This document shows positions 18,400 to 26,255 of a stretch of 48,182 nucleotides of DNA, piece by piece. Every line of letters begins with the position of its first letter. Positions within the stretch are counted from its first letter, which is position 1. Origin of the DNA: Acidimicrobiales bacterium (GTDB taxonomy: Bacteria; Actinomycetota; Acidimicrobiia; Acidimicrobiales; JAUJNH01). The translations under genes were made by a program, and so were the position numbers. The notes beneath the pieces are model-generated. The model searched no databases. It saw only the letters and a program-made list of their open reading frames with translations, and was not told the DNA's origin. The stretch covers positions 401,732 through 449,913 of the forward strand of contig JAUJNH010000002.1 in assembly GCA_030448245.1 (NCBI GenBank). Direction: 5' to 3'.

Positions 18400-18446
18400 G
18401 AGCCCTGCGGTCTGGAGCCGGGAGACCTCACGGGCCGCCTCCCGTG

Positions 18447-18686
18447 TCAGATGGTGGCGGCGTCGAGGCGGCGCTGGCGCAGGATCCTGCGCCGCTCCCG
18501 CTCGGAGGCACCGCCCCAGACGCCGTGGTCGATGCGGTGGAAGAGGGCGTACTCGAGGCAGGGAGCCTTCACCGGGCACTCTGCGCAGATGCGGCGAGCC
18601 ACCTCGACGCCTACGCCATCACTCGGGAAGAACGTGGCCGGGGGGATCTCACGGCACCGGCCCCGGGGCATCCACTCGGTCTCCAT
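18447..18686 (-). CDS. WhiB-family regulator, short form
   Basis: 79 residues from ATG 18686, which has a GGAGG ribosome site 9-13 bases upstream. The four cluster cysteines are Cys11, Cys34, Cys37 and Cys43 (RCREIPPATFFPSDG and ICAECPVKAPC), followed by GVWGGASERERRRILRQRR. Translation could also be drawn from further upstream (18767), but that would read through the promoter. The promoter GGGAACC-N17-CGTT upstream has the ECF pattern seen at the sigma gene and htrA, so this WhiB is probably a member of the envelope-stress regulon. Its own targets are unknown. A weak 6-bp hairpin (18429-18446) overlaps its stop. Confidence 0.88.
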   Translation of the reverse strand: METEWMPRGRCREIPPATFFPSDGVGVEVARRICAECPVKAPCLEYALFHRIDHGVWGGASERERRRILRQRRLDAATI

Positions 18687-18718
18687 CCTCGACTGCCTCC
18701 TGCTTCGGTTCCCTTTTG

Positions 18719-18746
18719 AACGAACCGCTGTGGTGGGAAGGTTCCC
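18719..18746 (-). promoter_or_regulatory. ECF-type promoter GGGAACC-N17-CGTT for whiB
   Basis: On the minus strand GGGAACC (18746-18740) is followed 17 bases later by CGTT (18722-18719). It lies 33 bases before the whiB ATG. Its -35 box is part of an inverted repeat (AGGTTCC-N5-GGAACCT, 18739-18757), whose other arm is the -35 of the htrA promoter. Confidence 0.65.
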
Positions 18747-18750
18747 GGAT

Positions 18751-18776
18751 GGAACCTGTTCATACATGTGGTCGTT
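18751..18776 (+). promoter_or_regulatory. ECF-type promoter GGAACC-N16-CGTT for htrA
   Basis: GGAACC (18751-18756) and CGTT (18773-18776) are 16 bases apart, 45 bases before the htrA GTG. The two divergent -35 boxes are five bases apart as an inverted repeat, so one ECF polymerase could block or help the other. Confidence 0.65.
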
Positions 18777-18820
18777 GACGATCTCAGCGGCCTTCGGGTT
18801 CCCGAAGAGTGAGGAAGATC

Positions 18821-20125
18821 GTGACGAACGTGGACGACACCACCCCCTGGCCGGCGCCGTCGTGGGGCCAGAGCCCGGGCCAGCCGTGGAGCCCCCCGGT
18901 CGAGCAGCCGTGGGCCCAGCCGCCGCCCCAGCAGGGTTCCCCGCCCTCCACCTCCCCTGACGGCCCCACCGGCCGGGGCTCGCCGCCCCCGGTCGGAGGC
19001 GATGGCCCCGAAAGGCCCGGTGGCGGGTCCAGGAGCCGGGCGTGGGTGTGGGTGGCAGGCGTGGCGGCCCTGGCCGGTGCGCTGATCGGCGGCGGCGTCG
19101 TGGCCGCGGTGGACGGGGCGTCGGACGACCCGACCACCCCCACCACCGTGCCGAGCCCGAGCCGCTCGACGACCCCGAGGACGCCCTCCCCCGGCGCCGC
19201 CCCGGGTGCGGCGATGAGCGTGAAGGACGTGCTGGCCAAGGTCGAGCCGGCCGTCGTCACGATCGAGCTGCGCAGCGGCGGCGGGCTGAGCAGCGGCACC
19301 GGCGTGATCATCTCGGCCGACGGCGAGGTCATCACCAACGCCCACGTCGTCGAGGGCCGGGGCCAGATCTCGGTGACGCTCTTCAACGAGACGCGCGCAC
19401 GTGCGGCCACCCTGGTCGGCTCGGACGCCGCCAACGACCTGGCCCTGCTGAAGATCGAGCGGGCGTCGGCTTTGCCCACCGCCTCGTTGGGCGACAGCGA
19501 CGCCACCCTGGTGGGCGATCCCGTGGTCGCCATCGGCAACGCCCTGGCCCTGGTCGGCGGCCCGACGGTCACGACCGGCATCATCAGCGCCAAGGGCCGC
19601 ACCCTCGGGAACCTCGACGGGCTCCTCCAGACCGACGCCGCCATCAACCGCGGCAACTCCGGCGGCCCGCTGGTCGACGGCAATGGCCAGGTCATCGGCA
19701 TCAACACCGCGGTGCTCCGGGATCCGTCCGGCAACGGCGGAGCTGAGGGCATCGGCTTCGCCATCGCCGCCAACACGATCAAGCCCATCGTCGAGGAGCT
19801 CCGCAAGGCGAACGGCGGCCCGATCCGCACCTCGGGCGCCTTCCTCGGCGTCGGCACGGTCACGCTGACGCCCGACATCGCCGCCCGGCTCAGCCTCAGC
19901 GTCGACCGCGGGGCCGTCGTCCAGACCGTCGAGCCCGGCTCGGGGGCCGACCGGGCGGGTGTCCTGGTCAACGACGTGATCGTCGCCTTTGACGGCGCGC
20001 CGGTGGCGTCGGTGGCCGACGTCAGCCGGATCATCCGCTCGAAGAAGCCGGGCGACAAGCTCAAGATCGACATCGTCCGCGAGGGCAAGCGGCAGTCGCT
20101 CCAGGCGGAGCTCGGCCAGAAGTAG
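18821..20125 (+). CDS. HtrA/DegP-type serine protease with PDZ domain
   Basis: 434 residues from GTG 18821, which follows a GAGGAAG ribosome site; a GTG four codons earlier is possible. The N-terminal 70 residues are proline-rich and cytoplasmic. A membrane helix (about 74-97) is followed by a Ser/Thr/Pro linker, the trypsin-like domain with the intact triad His175 (ITNAHVV), Asp206 (NDLALL) and Ser280 (GNSGGPL), and a C-terminal PDZ domain (about 335-430; GSGADRAGVLVNDVIVAFDG). It degrades or refolds misfolded envelope proteins and may cleave the anti-sigma factor. The ECF promoter and gene order place it in the sigma regulon, like mycobacterial HtrA next to SigE. Confidence 0.92.
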   Translation: MTNVDDTTPWPAPSWGQSPGQPWSPPVEQPWAQPPPQQGSPPSTSPDGPTGRGSPPPVGGDGPERPGGGSRSRAWVWVAGVAALAGALIGGGVVAAVDGASDDPTTPTTVPSPSRSTTPRTPSPGAAPGAAMSVKDVLAKVEPAVVTIELRSGGGLSSGTGVIISADGEVITNAHVVEGRGQISVTLFNETRARAATLVGSDAANDLALLKIERASALPTASLGDSDATLVGDPVVAIGNALALVGGPTVTTGIISAKGRTLGNLDGLLQTDAAINRGNSGGPLVDGNGQVIGINTAVLRDPSGNGGAEGIGFAIAANTIKPIVEELRKANGGPIRTSGAFLGVGTVTLTPDIAARLSLSVDRGAVVQTVEPGSGADRAGVLVNDVIVAFDGAPVASVADVSRIIRSKKPGDKLKIDIVREGKRQSLQAELGQK

Positions 20126-20128
20126 GGT
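20123..20128 (+). promoter_or_regulatory. -10 box TAGGGT for leaderless small gene
   Basis: TAGGGT overlaps the htrA stop codon and ends 7 bases before the ATG at 20136, so the small gene can be transcribed apart from htrA. Confidence 0.55.
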
Positions 20129-20135
20129 CGCCGCC

Positions 20136-20396
20136 ATGTCGATGCTGTCGGAGAACCAGCTGCCGCGCGGCCAGGTGCGCATCGTCTACCTCGGCCCGGT
20201 CGCCCCGCACTGGGACGTCCAGGGCGTCTCCGGGGACCGCAAGGCCATCGACGAGTTCCGCCAGCGGGTCAACGCCCGTCTGCTGCTCCTCCCGCCCCAC
20301 GACCCTCAGTTCCGCCGCAACCGCGAGCGGGTGGTCAAGGACGCCGAGCGGGAGGCCCTGTACCTCGAGTGGGACCTCGGGGTGCCCGAAGGCTGA
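20136..20396 (+). CDS. Small conserved-looking hypothetical protein
   Basis: 86 residues from ATG 20136. The sequence begins MSMLSENQLPRGQVRIVYLG and ends EREALYLEWDLGVPEG. It has mixed beta/alpha composition, no membrane helix and no cysteine. Codon use is typical, and a leaderless promoter precedes it, so it is likely real. I do not recognise a family. It lies between htrA and ppk1, each with its own promoter, so no operon partner is evident. Confidence 0.7.
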   Translation: MSMLSENQLPRGQVRIVYLGPVAPHWDVQGVSGDRKAIDEFRQRVNARLLLLPPHDPQFRRNRERVVKDAEREALYLEWDLGVPEG

Positions 20397-20405
20397 TCCC
20401 GGCCC

Positions 20406-20411
20406 TAGCCT
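20406..20411 (+). promoter_or_regulatory. -10 box TAGCCT for leaderless ppk1
   Basis: TAGCCT ends 7 bases before the ppk1 GTG at 20419. Confidence 0.5.
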
Positions 20412-20418
20412 CGGTCCC

Positions 20419-22686
20419 GTGACCGACACCGACGAGCTGGCGGTCGAGACGAGGCTCTCACCCCTGGCGGCCGAGGCGGCCGACATGCCGCAGGCCGAGC
20501 ATGAGGCGGCGCTGCGGCCGAGCGGCGAGCGGTACCTCAACCGCGAGGTCTCCTGGCTCGACTTCAACGCCAGGGTGCTGTGCCAGGCAGAGGATCCCGG
20601 GCTCCCGCTCCTCGAGCGGGCCAAGTTCCTGGCCATCTTCGCCAACAACCTGGACGAGTTCTTCCAGGTGCGGGTGGCCGGCCTGAAGGACCAGGTGGCG
20701 GCCGACGTCGGGTTCCCCAGCCCCGACGGCCGGACCCCCGGTCAGCAGCTGCAGGAGGTGCGCACCACCCTGGTCGGCCTCGTCGAGCGGCATGTGGCCG
20801 CCTACGAGGAGGTGACCGCCCGCCTGGCCAAGCAGGGGGTCGAGGTGGTGCGGATGGACCAGCTGGGCGAGGCGCAGCGGGCGGCCCTCGACCACGTGTT
20901 CCACGACCGGATCTTCCCGGTCCTCACGCCGCTGGCCGTCGACCCCAGCCACCCCTTCCCGTACATCTCCAACCTGTCCCTGAACCTGGCCGCCATCGTG
21001 GCCGACCCCAGCAGCGGCCAGCGCCGCTTCGCCCGGGTCAAGGTGCCGCCGCTGCTGCCCCGGTTCGTGGCCGTGCCCGACGCCGGCTCCGGTGCCGAGG
21101 AGGATGGCGGCCGCCGCCCCCGGGCCAGCTTCGTGCCCCTCGAGCAGGTGATCGCCGTCCACCTCGACCAGCTCTTCCCCGGGATGGACGTGGTCGAGCA
21201 CCACGCCTTCCGCGTCACCCGCAACGCCGACCTCACCCTCGAGGACGAGGAGGCCGAGGACCTCCTGGCCCTGGTCGAGATCGAGCTGCGCCGCCGCCGC
21301 TTCGGCCGCGCCGTGCGGGTCGAGGTGGAGCCGTCGATGACCGACGAGGTGCGCGAGCTGCTGGTGCGCGAGCTCGAGCTGCACCCCGACGACCTCTACG
21401 ACGTGCCGGGCCCGCTGGACCTGTCGGGCCTGTTCGCGCTGTACGCCCTCGACCGGCCCGACCTGAAGGACCCGCCCCACGTCCCGGCCACCCCCCTCCG
21501 GCTGGCGTCCGACAACGCCGAGCCAGTCGACGTGTTCGCCGTCATCCGCGAGCGAGACGTCCTGGTCCACCACCCCTACGAGAGCTTCGGGGCGTCGGTC
21601 GAGGCGTTCATCCAGCAGGCGGCGCTCGATCCCGACGTCCTGGCCATCAAGCAGACCCTGTACCGCACCTCGTCGGACAGCCCGATCGTGAAGTCGCTGA
21701 TCCGGGCCGCCGAGCGGGGCAAGCAGGTGGCCGCCCTGGTCGAGCTGAAGGCTCGCTTCGACGAGCAGGCCAACGTGGCGTGGGCCCGAGCCCTCGAGCA
21801 GGCGGGCGTCCACGTCGTGTACGGCCTGGTGGGGCTGAAGACGCACTCGAAGACGGCGCTGGTGGTGCGCCAGGAGCCCGACGGCATCCGCCGCTACGTC
21901 CACATCGGCACCGGGAACTACAACTCGAAGACGGCGCGGATCTACGAGGACCTCGGCCTGCTGTCGTGCGACCCCGACCTGGGCGCCGACCTCACCGACC
22001 TGTTCAACCTCCTCACCGGCTACAGCCGCCAGACCCGATACCGCAAGATCCTCCTGGCCCCCACCACGCTTCGCAGCCGGCTCGTCGAGCTGATCGGGGC
22101 CGAGGCCGACGCGGCCCGTGACGGCCGGCCGGCCCGGATCGTCTTCAAGCTGAACAGCCTGGTCGACCCCAAGATCATCGAGTCCCTCTACGCCGCCTCC
22201 GAGGCCGGGGTCGACATCGACCTCATCGTCCGGGGGATCTGCTGCCTGCGCCCCGGCGTCACCGGGCTCAGCGAGCGCATCCGGGTGAAGTCGATCGTCG
22301 GTCGGTTCCTCGAGCACTCCCGCATCTACGCCTTTGGTCACGGCGAGGACCGCCCGGTCCGCTACCTCATCGGCTCGGCCGACATGATGCCGAGGAACCT
22401 CGACCGGCGGGTCGAGGTGTGCGTGCAGGTCGACGAGCACGAGGCCCGGAAGCGGCTGGCCCGGGTCCTGGAGGTCAACCTGGCCGACGACAGCCTGTCG
22501 TGGACGCTGGGGCCCGACGGGCGGTGGCAGCGGGTTGAACCGGCCGATCCCGACCACCCGTCGAACGCCCAGGTCGTCCTGGCCGAGAAGGCCCAGCGCC
22601 GGGCCCGCCGCCGGCGCGAGGAGATCGCCCCGCCGACCAACCCGCCGGAGCCGGACGGCGACGGGTCGGGACCCTCGAGTCGGTAG
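20419..22686 (+). CDS. ppk1: Polyphosphate kinase 1
   Basis: 755 residues, the usual Ppk1 length with a short extra N-terminus. It makes polyphosphate from ATP through a phosphohistidine. The start of the N domain is YLNREVSWLDFNARVL and the helical segment FLAIFANNLDEFFQVRVAG. The autophosphorylated histidine is His495 in VHIGTGNYN; a second catalytic histidine is His633 in FLEHSRIYAFG. The ATP-site block AAERGKQVAALVELKARFDEQ is intact. The gene starts a run of phosphate-related genes (CYTH/CHAD, pst, surE, two-component pair). In mycobacteria polyphosphate feeds the MprAB-SigE stress circuit, so its position beside the SigE-like module is suggestive. Confidence 0.96.
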   Translation: MTDTDELAVETRLSPLAAEAADMPQAEHEAALRPSGERYLNREVSWLDFNARVLCQAEDPGLPLLERAKFLAIFANNLDEFFQVRVAGLKDQVAADVGFPSPDGRTPGQQLQEVRTTLVGLVERHVAAYEEVTARLAKQGVEVVRMDQLGEAQRAALDHVFHDRIFPVLTPLAVDPSHPFPYISNLSLNLAAIVADPSSGQRRFARVKVPPLLPRFVAVPDAGSGAEEDGGRRPRASFVPLEQVIAVHLDQLFPGMDVVEHHAFRVTRNADLTLEDEEAEDLLALVEIELRRRRFGRAVRVEVEPSMTDEVRELLVRELELHPDDLYDVPGPLDLSGLFALYALDRPDLKDPPHVPATPLRLASDNAEPVDVFAVIRERDVLVHHPYESFGASVEAFIQQAALDPDVLAIKQTLYRTSSDSPIVKSLIRAAERGKQVAALVELKARFDEQANVAWARALEQAGVHVVYGLVGLKTHSKTALVVRQEPDGIRRYVHIGTGNYNSKTARIYEDLGLLSCDPDLGADLTDLFNLLTGYSRQTRYRKILLAPTTLRSRLVELIGAEADAARDGRPARIVFKLNSLVDPKIIESLYAASEAGVDIDLIVRGICCLRPGVTGLSERIRVKSIVGRFLEHSRIYAFGHGEDRPVRYLIGSADMMPRNLDRRVEVCVQVDEHEARKRLARVLEVNLADDSLSWTLGPDGRWQRVEPADPDHPSNAQVVLAEKAQRRARRRREEIAPPTNPPEPDGDGSGPSSR

Positions 22687-22707
22687 GTTGCACGTCCCTC
22701 GGGCAAG

Positions 22708-24285
22708 ATGAAGCCGATGGGTTCCCCGCAGAAGGTGGCCGAGGACGAGGTGAAGCTTGGCGCCCCTGCCGCCTTCGTGCTGCCCGACCTGGAGGCGGGT
22801 GAGGCGGGCGATGGGGCGGCGGCTGCGCTGTCGGTGGTCGACCGGGGCGAGCGGACCCTGACGGCCACCTACTGGGACACCCCGGACCTGCGGCTGACCC
22901 GGGCCGGCCTCAGCCTGCGCCACCGTTCGGCGGGTGACGGCTCGGAGCGGGGCTGGACCGTGAAGCTGCCGGTGGCCGCCGGCCGAGGCGGCGACTCGGC
23001 GCCCCTCAGCCGCTCCGAGGTGGCCTTCCCTGGTCCGGACGACACGCCGCCGGCCGAGGCCGTGGCGCTGGTGACGGCCACCAGCCGGGGCCGCCCGCTC
23101 GAGCCGGTGGCCCGGCTCGTCACCAGGCGCAGCCGCCGCCACGTCCTGGACTCCGACGGCCGGGTCGCGCTCGAGGTCTCGGACGACGAGGTGTCACTGA
23201 TGGACGGCGACGAGGTGGCGGCCAGCTTCCGGGAGATCGAGGTCGAGCTGGCTCCGGGCGACAACGCCGGCGTGGACCTCCTGCCCCTCGTGGTGGAGCG
23301 CCTGCGCGAGGCCGGCGCAGGGCCGCCGGACCCGACCCCGAAGATCGCCCGGGCCCTGGGCCCCCGTGCGCTTGGCCCCCCTGACGTCGAGGTGGGTGAG
23401 GTGCGGCCCAAGGACCCCGCCGGCGCGGTGGTGAAGGCGGCCATCGCCGCTGGGACCCGCCGGCTGGTGGCCCACGACCCCGGCGTGCGGCTGGGCGGCG
23501 ACGACGAGGACGTCCACCAGGCCCGGGTCGCCACCCGGCGCCTCCGCAGCGACCTCGCCACCTTCCGGCCGCTGCTCGACCGGGGCTGGGTGGCCGACGT
23601 GCGCGCCGAGCTGGGGTGGCTGGCCGGCGAGCTCGGAGCCGCTCGCGACGCCGACGTGCTGCTGGATCGACTGCGGCGCCAGACGGCGGAGCTGGGCCGG
23701 GCCGACGGCGCCGCCGCCGCCGCCCTCCTGCACACCCTCGAGGAGGAGCGCGAGCGGGCGGGCGCCCGGGCCGCTGCTGCACTGAGCACCTCCCGCTACG
23801 TCGCCCTCCTCGACCAGCTGGTCGCGGCGAGCCAGATGCCGCCCCTCACCGCGGAGGCCGAGGAGCGGGCCGCCGACGTCGTGCCCCGGCTGGTCGGCAA
23901 GGCGTGGCGCCACCTGGCCGGGGCGGTGGACGAGGCCGGCGACGACGCCGAGACCGAGCCGCTGCACGAGGTGCGCAAAAAGGCGAAGCGGTGCCGCTAC
24001 GCCTGCGAGGCTGCGATCGAGGTGTGCGGGAAGGACGCCAAGCAGCTGGCCTCGGCGGTGGCCGGCATCCAGGAGGTGCTGGGCGAGCTGCAGGACGCCG
24101 CCGTCGCCGAGGTGTGGCTGCGCTCGAGGGCGATCGGGCTGACGGGCCCAAACGCCGCGGGCACTGCCTTCTCGGCCGGCCTGCTGACGGCGGTGCAGCA
24201 GCGGGCGGCCGGCGAGGCCATCCGGGGGTGGCGGGCCGCGTGGGAGGCGGCGTCGGCCAAGAAGCTGCGGAGGTGGCTGGCGTGA
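22708..24285 (+). CDS. CYTH-CHAD domain protein
   Basis: 525 residues. The N-terminal CYTH (triphosphate tunnel) domain covers about 10-215; its signature ExExK reads EDEVK near residue 12, and the tunnel-strand motif ATYWDTPDLRLTRAGLSLR is present. The C-terminal CHAD domain (about 235-510) is a helical bundle with conserved histidines: DEDVHQARVATRRLRSDLATF and LHEVRKKAKRCRYACE. CHAD domains bind polyphosphate. The gene follows ppk1 by 21 bases, which fits a polyphosphate-associated protein, possibly a triphosphatase targeted to polyphosphate granules. ATG 22708 or 22717 may be the start; TAGGTT at 22684 could be a -10 box. Confidence 0.9.
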   Translation: MKPMGSPQKVAEDEVKLGAPAAFVLPDLEAGEAGDGAAAALSVVDRGERTLTATYWDTPDLRLTRAGLSLRHRSAGDGSERGWTVKLPVAAGRGGDSAPLSRSEVAFPGPDDTPPAEAVALVTATSRGRPLEPVARLVTRRSRRHVLDSDGRVALEVSDDEVSLMDGDEVAASFREIEVELAPGDNAGVDLLPLVVERLREAGAGPPDPTPKIARALGPRALGPPDVEVGEVRPKDPAGAVVKAAIAAGTRRLVAHDPGVRLGGDDEDVHQARVATRRLRSDLATFRPLLDRGWVADVRAELGWLAGELGAARDADVLLDRLRRQTAELGRADGAAAAALLHTLEEERERAGARAAAALSTSRYVALLDQLVAASQMPPLTAEAEERAADVVPRLVGKAWRHLAGAVDEAGDDAETEPLHEVRKKAKRCRYACEAAIEVCGKDAKQLASAVAGIQEVLGELQDAAVAEVWLRSRAIGLTGPNAAGTAFSAGLLTAVQQRAAGEAIRGWRAAWEAASAKKLRRWLA

Positions 24286-24701
24286 GCGTGGTGCGGGCAG
24301 CCGGCGGCGCGGTCTGGCGCCACGGCTCCGACGGCGGCATCGAGGTGCTCCTCGTGCACCGCCCCCGCTACGACGACTGGAGCCTGCCCAAGGGCAAGTG
24401 CGACGACGGTGAGACGGACGAGGACTGCGCCCGGCGGGAGGTGGCCGAGGAGACCGGCTTCTCCTGCTCGCTCGGCCCACAGCTGCCCAGCCAGCGCTAT
24501 GTCGACCACCGGGGCCGCGACAAGGTGGTGCGCTACTGGGCCATGTCGATCGTGGCCGGTGAGGGGCGCCTCGACCACGAGGTCGACGAGGTGGCCTGGC
24601 TGCCGCTGCCCGCTGCCGCCCGCCGCCTCACCTACCAGCGCGACGTCGGCGTGCTCGATGCGCTGCCCGGGGCGCTCTCGGCCGGGCGGGCGCAGGCGTG
24701 A
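24282..24701 (+). CDS. Nudix hydrolase, MutT1-like N-terminal part
   Basis: 139 residues. The Nudix box G-x5-E-x7-R-E-x2-E-E-x-G is at 38-59 (GKCDDGETDEDC then ARREVAEETGF). The first strand AGGAVWRHGSDGGIEVLLVH and the motif DDWSLPKGK are typical of the MutT1/Ap4A-hydrolase group. It overlaps the CHAD gene (GTGA) and the next histidine-phosphatase gene (GTGA). In Mycobacterium MutT1 is one protein with a Nudix domain followed by a histidine-phosphatase domain, and removes 8-oxo-dGTP/GDP. Here the same two domains are separate overlapping genes, so they probably act together. Confidence 0.9.
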   Translation: MSVVRAAGGAVWRHGSDGGIEVLLVHRPRYDDWSLPKGKCDDGETDEDCARREVAEETGFSCSLGPQLPSQRYVDHRGRDKVVRYWAMSIVAGEGRLDHEVDEVAWLPLPAAARRLTYQRDVGVLDALPGALSAGRAQA

Positions 24702-25177
24702 CCCTGCTCCTCGTCCGTCACGCCGAGGCGCTGGCCCGTTCGAGCTGGTCGGAGCCTGACGAGCTGCGCCCCCTGTCGCCGAAGGGGCGCCGCCAGGCCT
24801 CCGGGCTGGTGCACGTCCTCGGCGACCGCTTCCCGGTCGGCCGCCTGGTGTCGAGCCCGTCGCTGCGCTGCATCGAGACGCTCTCCCCGCTCGCGGCCAC
24901 CCTGGGGCTCAGCCTCGAGGTGTCGGCGACGCTTGCCGAGGGGCGCGACCCGGACGAGGCGGTCGAGCTGGCCCGATCTGGCGCCACGCTGCCCGGGGCC
25001 GAGGAGGCGCTCGTCCTGTGCACCCACGGCGATCTGATCCCGAAGGTGCTCGAGGTGCTCGACAGCTCGGACGGCCTGGGCCTCGGCCGCTCCCCCCGGT
25101 GCCAGAAGGGCTCGACCTGGGTCTTCGAGGGCAAGGAGGGGCGCTTCGCCACGGCCACCTACGTCCCGCCCCCGTAG
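24698..25177 (+). CDS. Histidine phosphatase, SixA/MutT1 C-terminal type
   Basis: 159 residues with the short SixA-like fold. The catalytic phosphohistidine motif LLVRHAEA has His8, and the second histidine is His110 in LCTHGDLI. The segment LSPKGRRQASGLVHVL is typical. It starts at GTG 24698, overlapping the Nudix gene by 4 bases. As the equivalent of the C-terminal half of MutT1, it may clean up the diphosphate product of the Nudix enzyme; SixA itself dephosphorylates phosphohistidine. A perfect 7-bp hairpin follows, between it and convergent pstB. Confidence 0.88.
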   Translation: MTLLLVRHAEALARSSWSEPDELRPLSPKGRRQASGLVHVLGDRFPVGRLVSSPSLRCIETLSPLAATLGLSLEVSATLAEGRDPDEAVELARSGATLPGAEEALVLCTHGDLIPKVLEVLDSSDGLGLGRSPRCQKGSTWVFEGKEGRFATATYVPPP

Positions 25178-25181
25178 CGGA

Positions 25182-25198
25182 GGCTGAGGCGCTCAGCC
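25182..25198. terminator. Bidirectional hairpin between sixA-like gene and pstB
   Basis: GGCTGAG and CTCAGCC pair perfectly around GCG, between convergent genes and overlapping the pstB stop codon. There is no T tract on either strand. Confidence 0.5.
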
Positions 25199-26068
25199 GA
25201 AGCGGCCGGCGATGTAGTCCTCGGTGCGCTGGTCGTTGGGGTTGGTGAAGAGCTTCTCGGTGGCGTCGACCTCGACCAGGAGGCCGGTGCGCTGGCCGGT
25301 GGTGTCGTCGGCCTTGGCCGTGAAGAAGGCGGTGACGTCGGAGACCCGGGCGGCCTCCTGCATGTTGTGGGTCACGATGACGATCGTGAACTCCTTCTTG
25401 AGCTCGCCCATCAGGTCCTCGATGCGGAGGGTGGCGATCGGGTCGAGGGCCGAGCAGGGCTCGTCCATCAGGATCACCTCGGGCTTCACCGCGATGGTGC
25501 GGGCGATGCACAGCCGCTGCTGCTGCCCGCCCGACAGGCCGAGGGCGCTGTGCTTCAGCTTGTTGTGCACCTCGTCCCACAGGGCGGCGCCCCGCAGGCT
25601 CTCCTCGACCAGGTCGTCCATGTTGCCCTTGAACCCGTTGACCTTGGCCCCGAACGCCACGTTGTCGTAGATCGACTTCGGGAACGGGTTGGGCCGCTGG
25701 AAGACCATCCCGATCCTCCGTCGCACCTCGATGGGATCCACACCCGGGCCGTACAGGTCCTCGCCGTAGTAGGTGAGCGACCCGTCGAGCCGGGCGCCCG
25801 GGATCAGGTCGTTCATGCGGTTCAAGCAGCGCAGGAAGGTGCTCTTGCCGCACCCCGAGGGGCCGATCAGGGCGGTGATCTCGCGCTGGCGGACGGTCAG
25901 GCTGACCTCCGACAGCGCGCGGAAGCTGCCGTAGTAGAAGTTCAGGTCCGTGGCCCGGAACACCTCGGTCGAGGCGCGATCCTCGGCCGGGCCGTCCACC
26001 GTCGCCGTGCTGCGCACCTCGGGGCGGGTGGTGAGGGCAGCGCTGGTGTCGGGGGGAGCCACGGGCAC
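25193..26068 (-). CDS. pstB: Phosphate ABC transporter ATP-binding protein
   Basis: About 291 residues. It powers high-affinity phosphate uptake. Walker A is GPSGCGKST, the ABC signature [16 protein letters not shown], Walker [14 protein letters not shown], and the switch histidine is in [13 protein letters not shown]. PstB-typical pieces such as [17 protein letters not shown] confirm the family. The frame remains open to 26194, but that extension would cover the PHO box and does not resemble protein, so I prefer GTG 26068 (GTG 26062 or 26017 are alternatives). It is transcribed away from pstC-pstA, an unusual arrangement since pst genes usually form one operon; pstS and phoU are not in the window. 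Confidence 0.93.
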   Translation of the reverse strand: MPVAPPDTSAALTTRPEVRSTATVDGPAEDRASTEVFRATDLNFYYGSFRALSEVSLTVRQREITALIGPSGCGKSTFLRCLNRMNDLIPGARLDGSLTYYGEDLYGPGVDPIEVRRRIGMVFQRPNPFPKSIYDNVAFGAKVNGFKGNMDDLVEESLRGAALWDEVHNKLKHSALGLSGGQQQRLCIARTIAVKPEVILMDEPCSALDPIATLRIEDLMGELKKEFTIVIVTHNMQEAARVSDVTAFFTAKADDTTGQRTGLLVEVDATEKLFTNPNDQRTEDYIAGRFG

Positions 26069-26144
26069 AGCATCGTCGGCTGGTCCGGCGTCAGGCAACA
26101 ACAGGAGACACCAGATCCGACCGTCGGCCCCGGCTCCGCAGAGT

Positions 26145-26177
26145 GTTCGCCGCTGGTTCACCTTGCGTTCACCCGGG
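26145..26177 (+). promoter_or_regulatory. PHO box: three tandem 11-base GTTCACC-type repeats
   Basis: Three adjacent 11-base units read GTTCGCCGCTG, GTTCACCTTGC and GTTCACCCGGG. This is the direct-repeat PHO box bound by PhoP-type regulators in Streptomyces (consensus GTTCACC every 11 bases). It lies 77 bases from the pstB start and about 216 bases before pstC, between divergent transport genes. The likely binder is the response regulator at 30388. A fourth half-site GTTCAGG occurs at 26208. Confidence 0.8.
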
Positions 26178-26204
26178 CACCAGGTGGTCGCCATCGATCC
26201 GCCC

Positions 26205-26210
26205 TACGTT
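26205..26210 (+). promoter_or_regulatory. -10 box TACGTT for pstC-pstA
   Basis: TACGTT lies 27 bases after the PHO box, so the box would overlap or abut the -35 region, the usual place for PhoP activation. It predicts a start near 26217 and a leader that includes the small frame at 26256. The 26069-26255 stretch holds no other gene. Confidence 0.45.
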
Positions 26211-26255
26211 CAGGTGGGAGCCCGTCCTGGGCGCCCGGTCCAGGAGGCACCGCTC

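Noticed and set aside
20458..23142. Minus-strand open frame of 894 codons opposite ppk1
   Set aside because: Antisense shadow of ppk1 and the CYTH/CHAD gene, with no recognisable domain and no ribosome site.
26069..26194. 42-residue N-terminal extension of PstB
   Set aside because: It would cover one side of the PHO box, has no homology to PstB N-termini, and no ribosome site.
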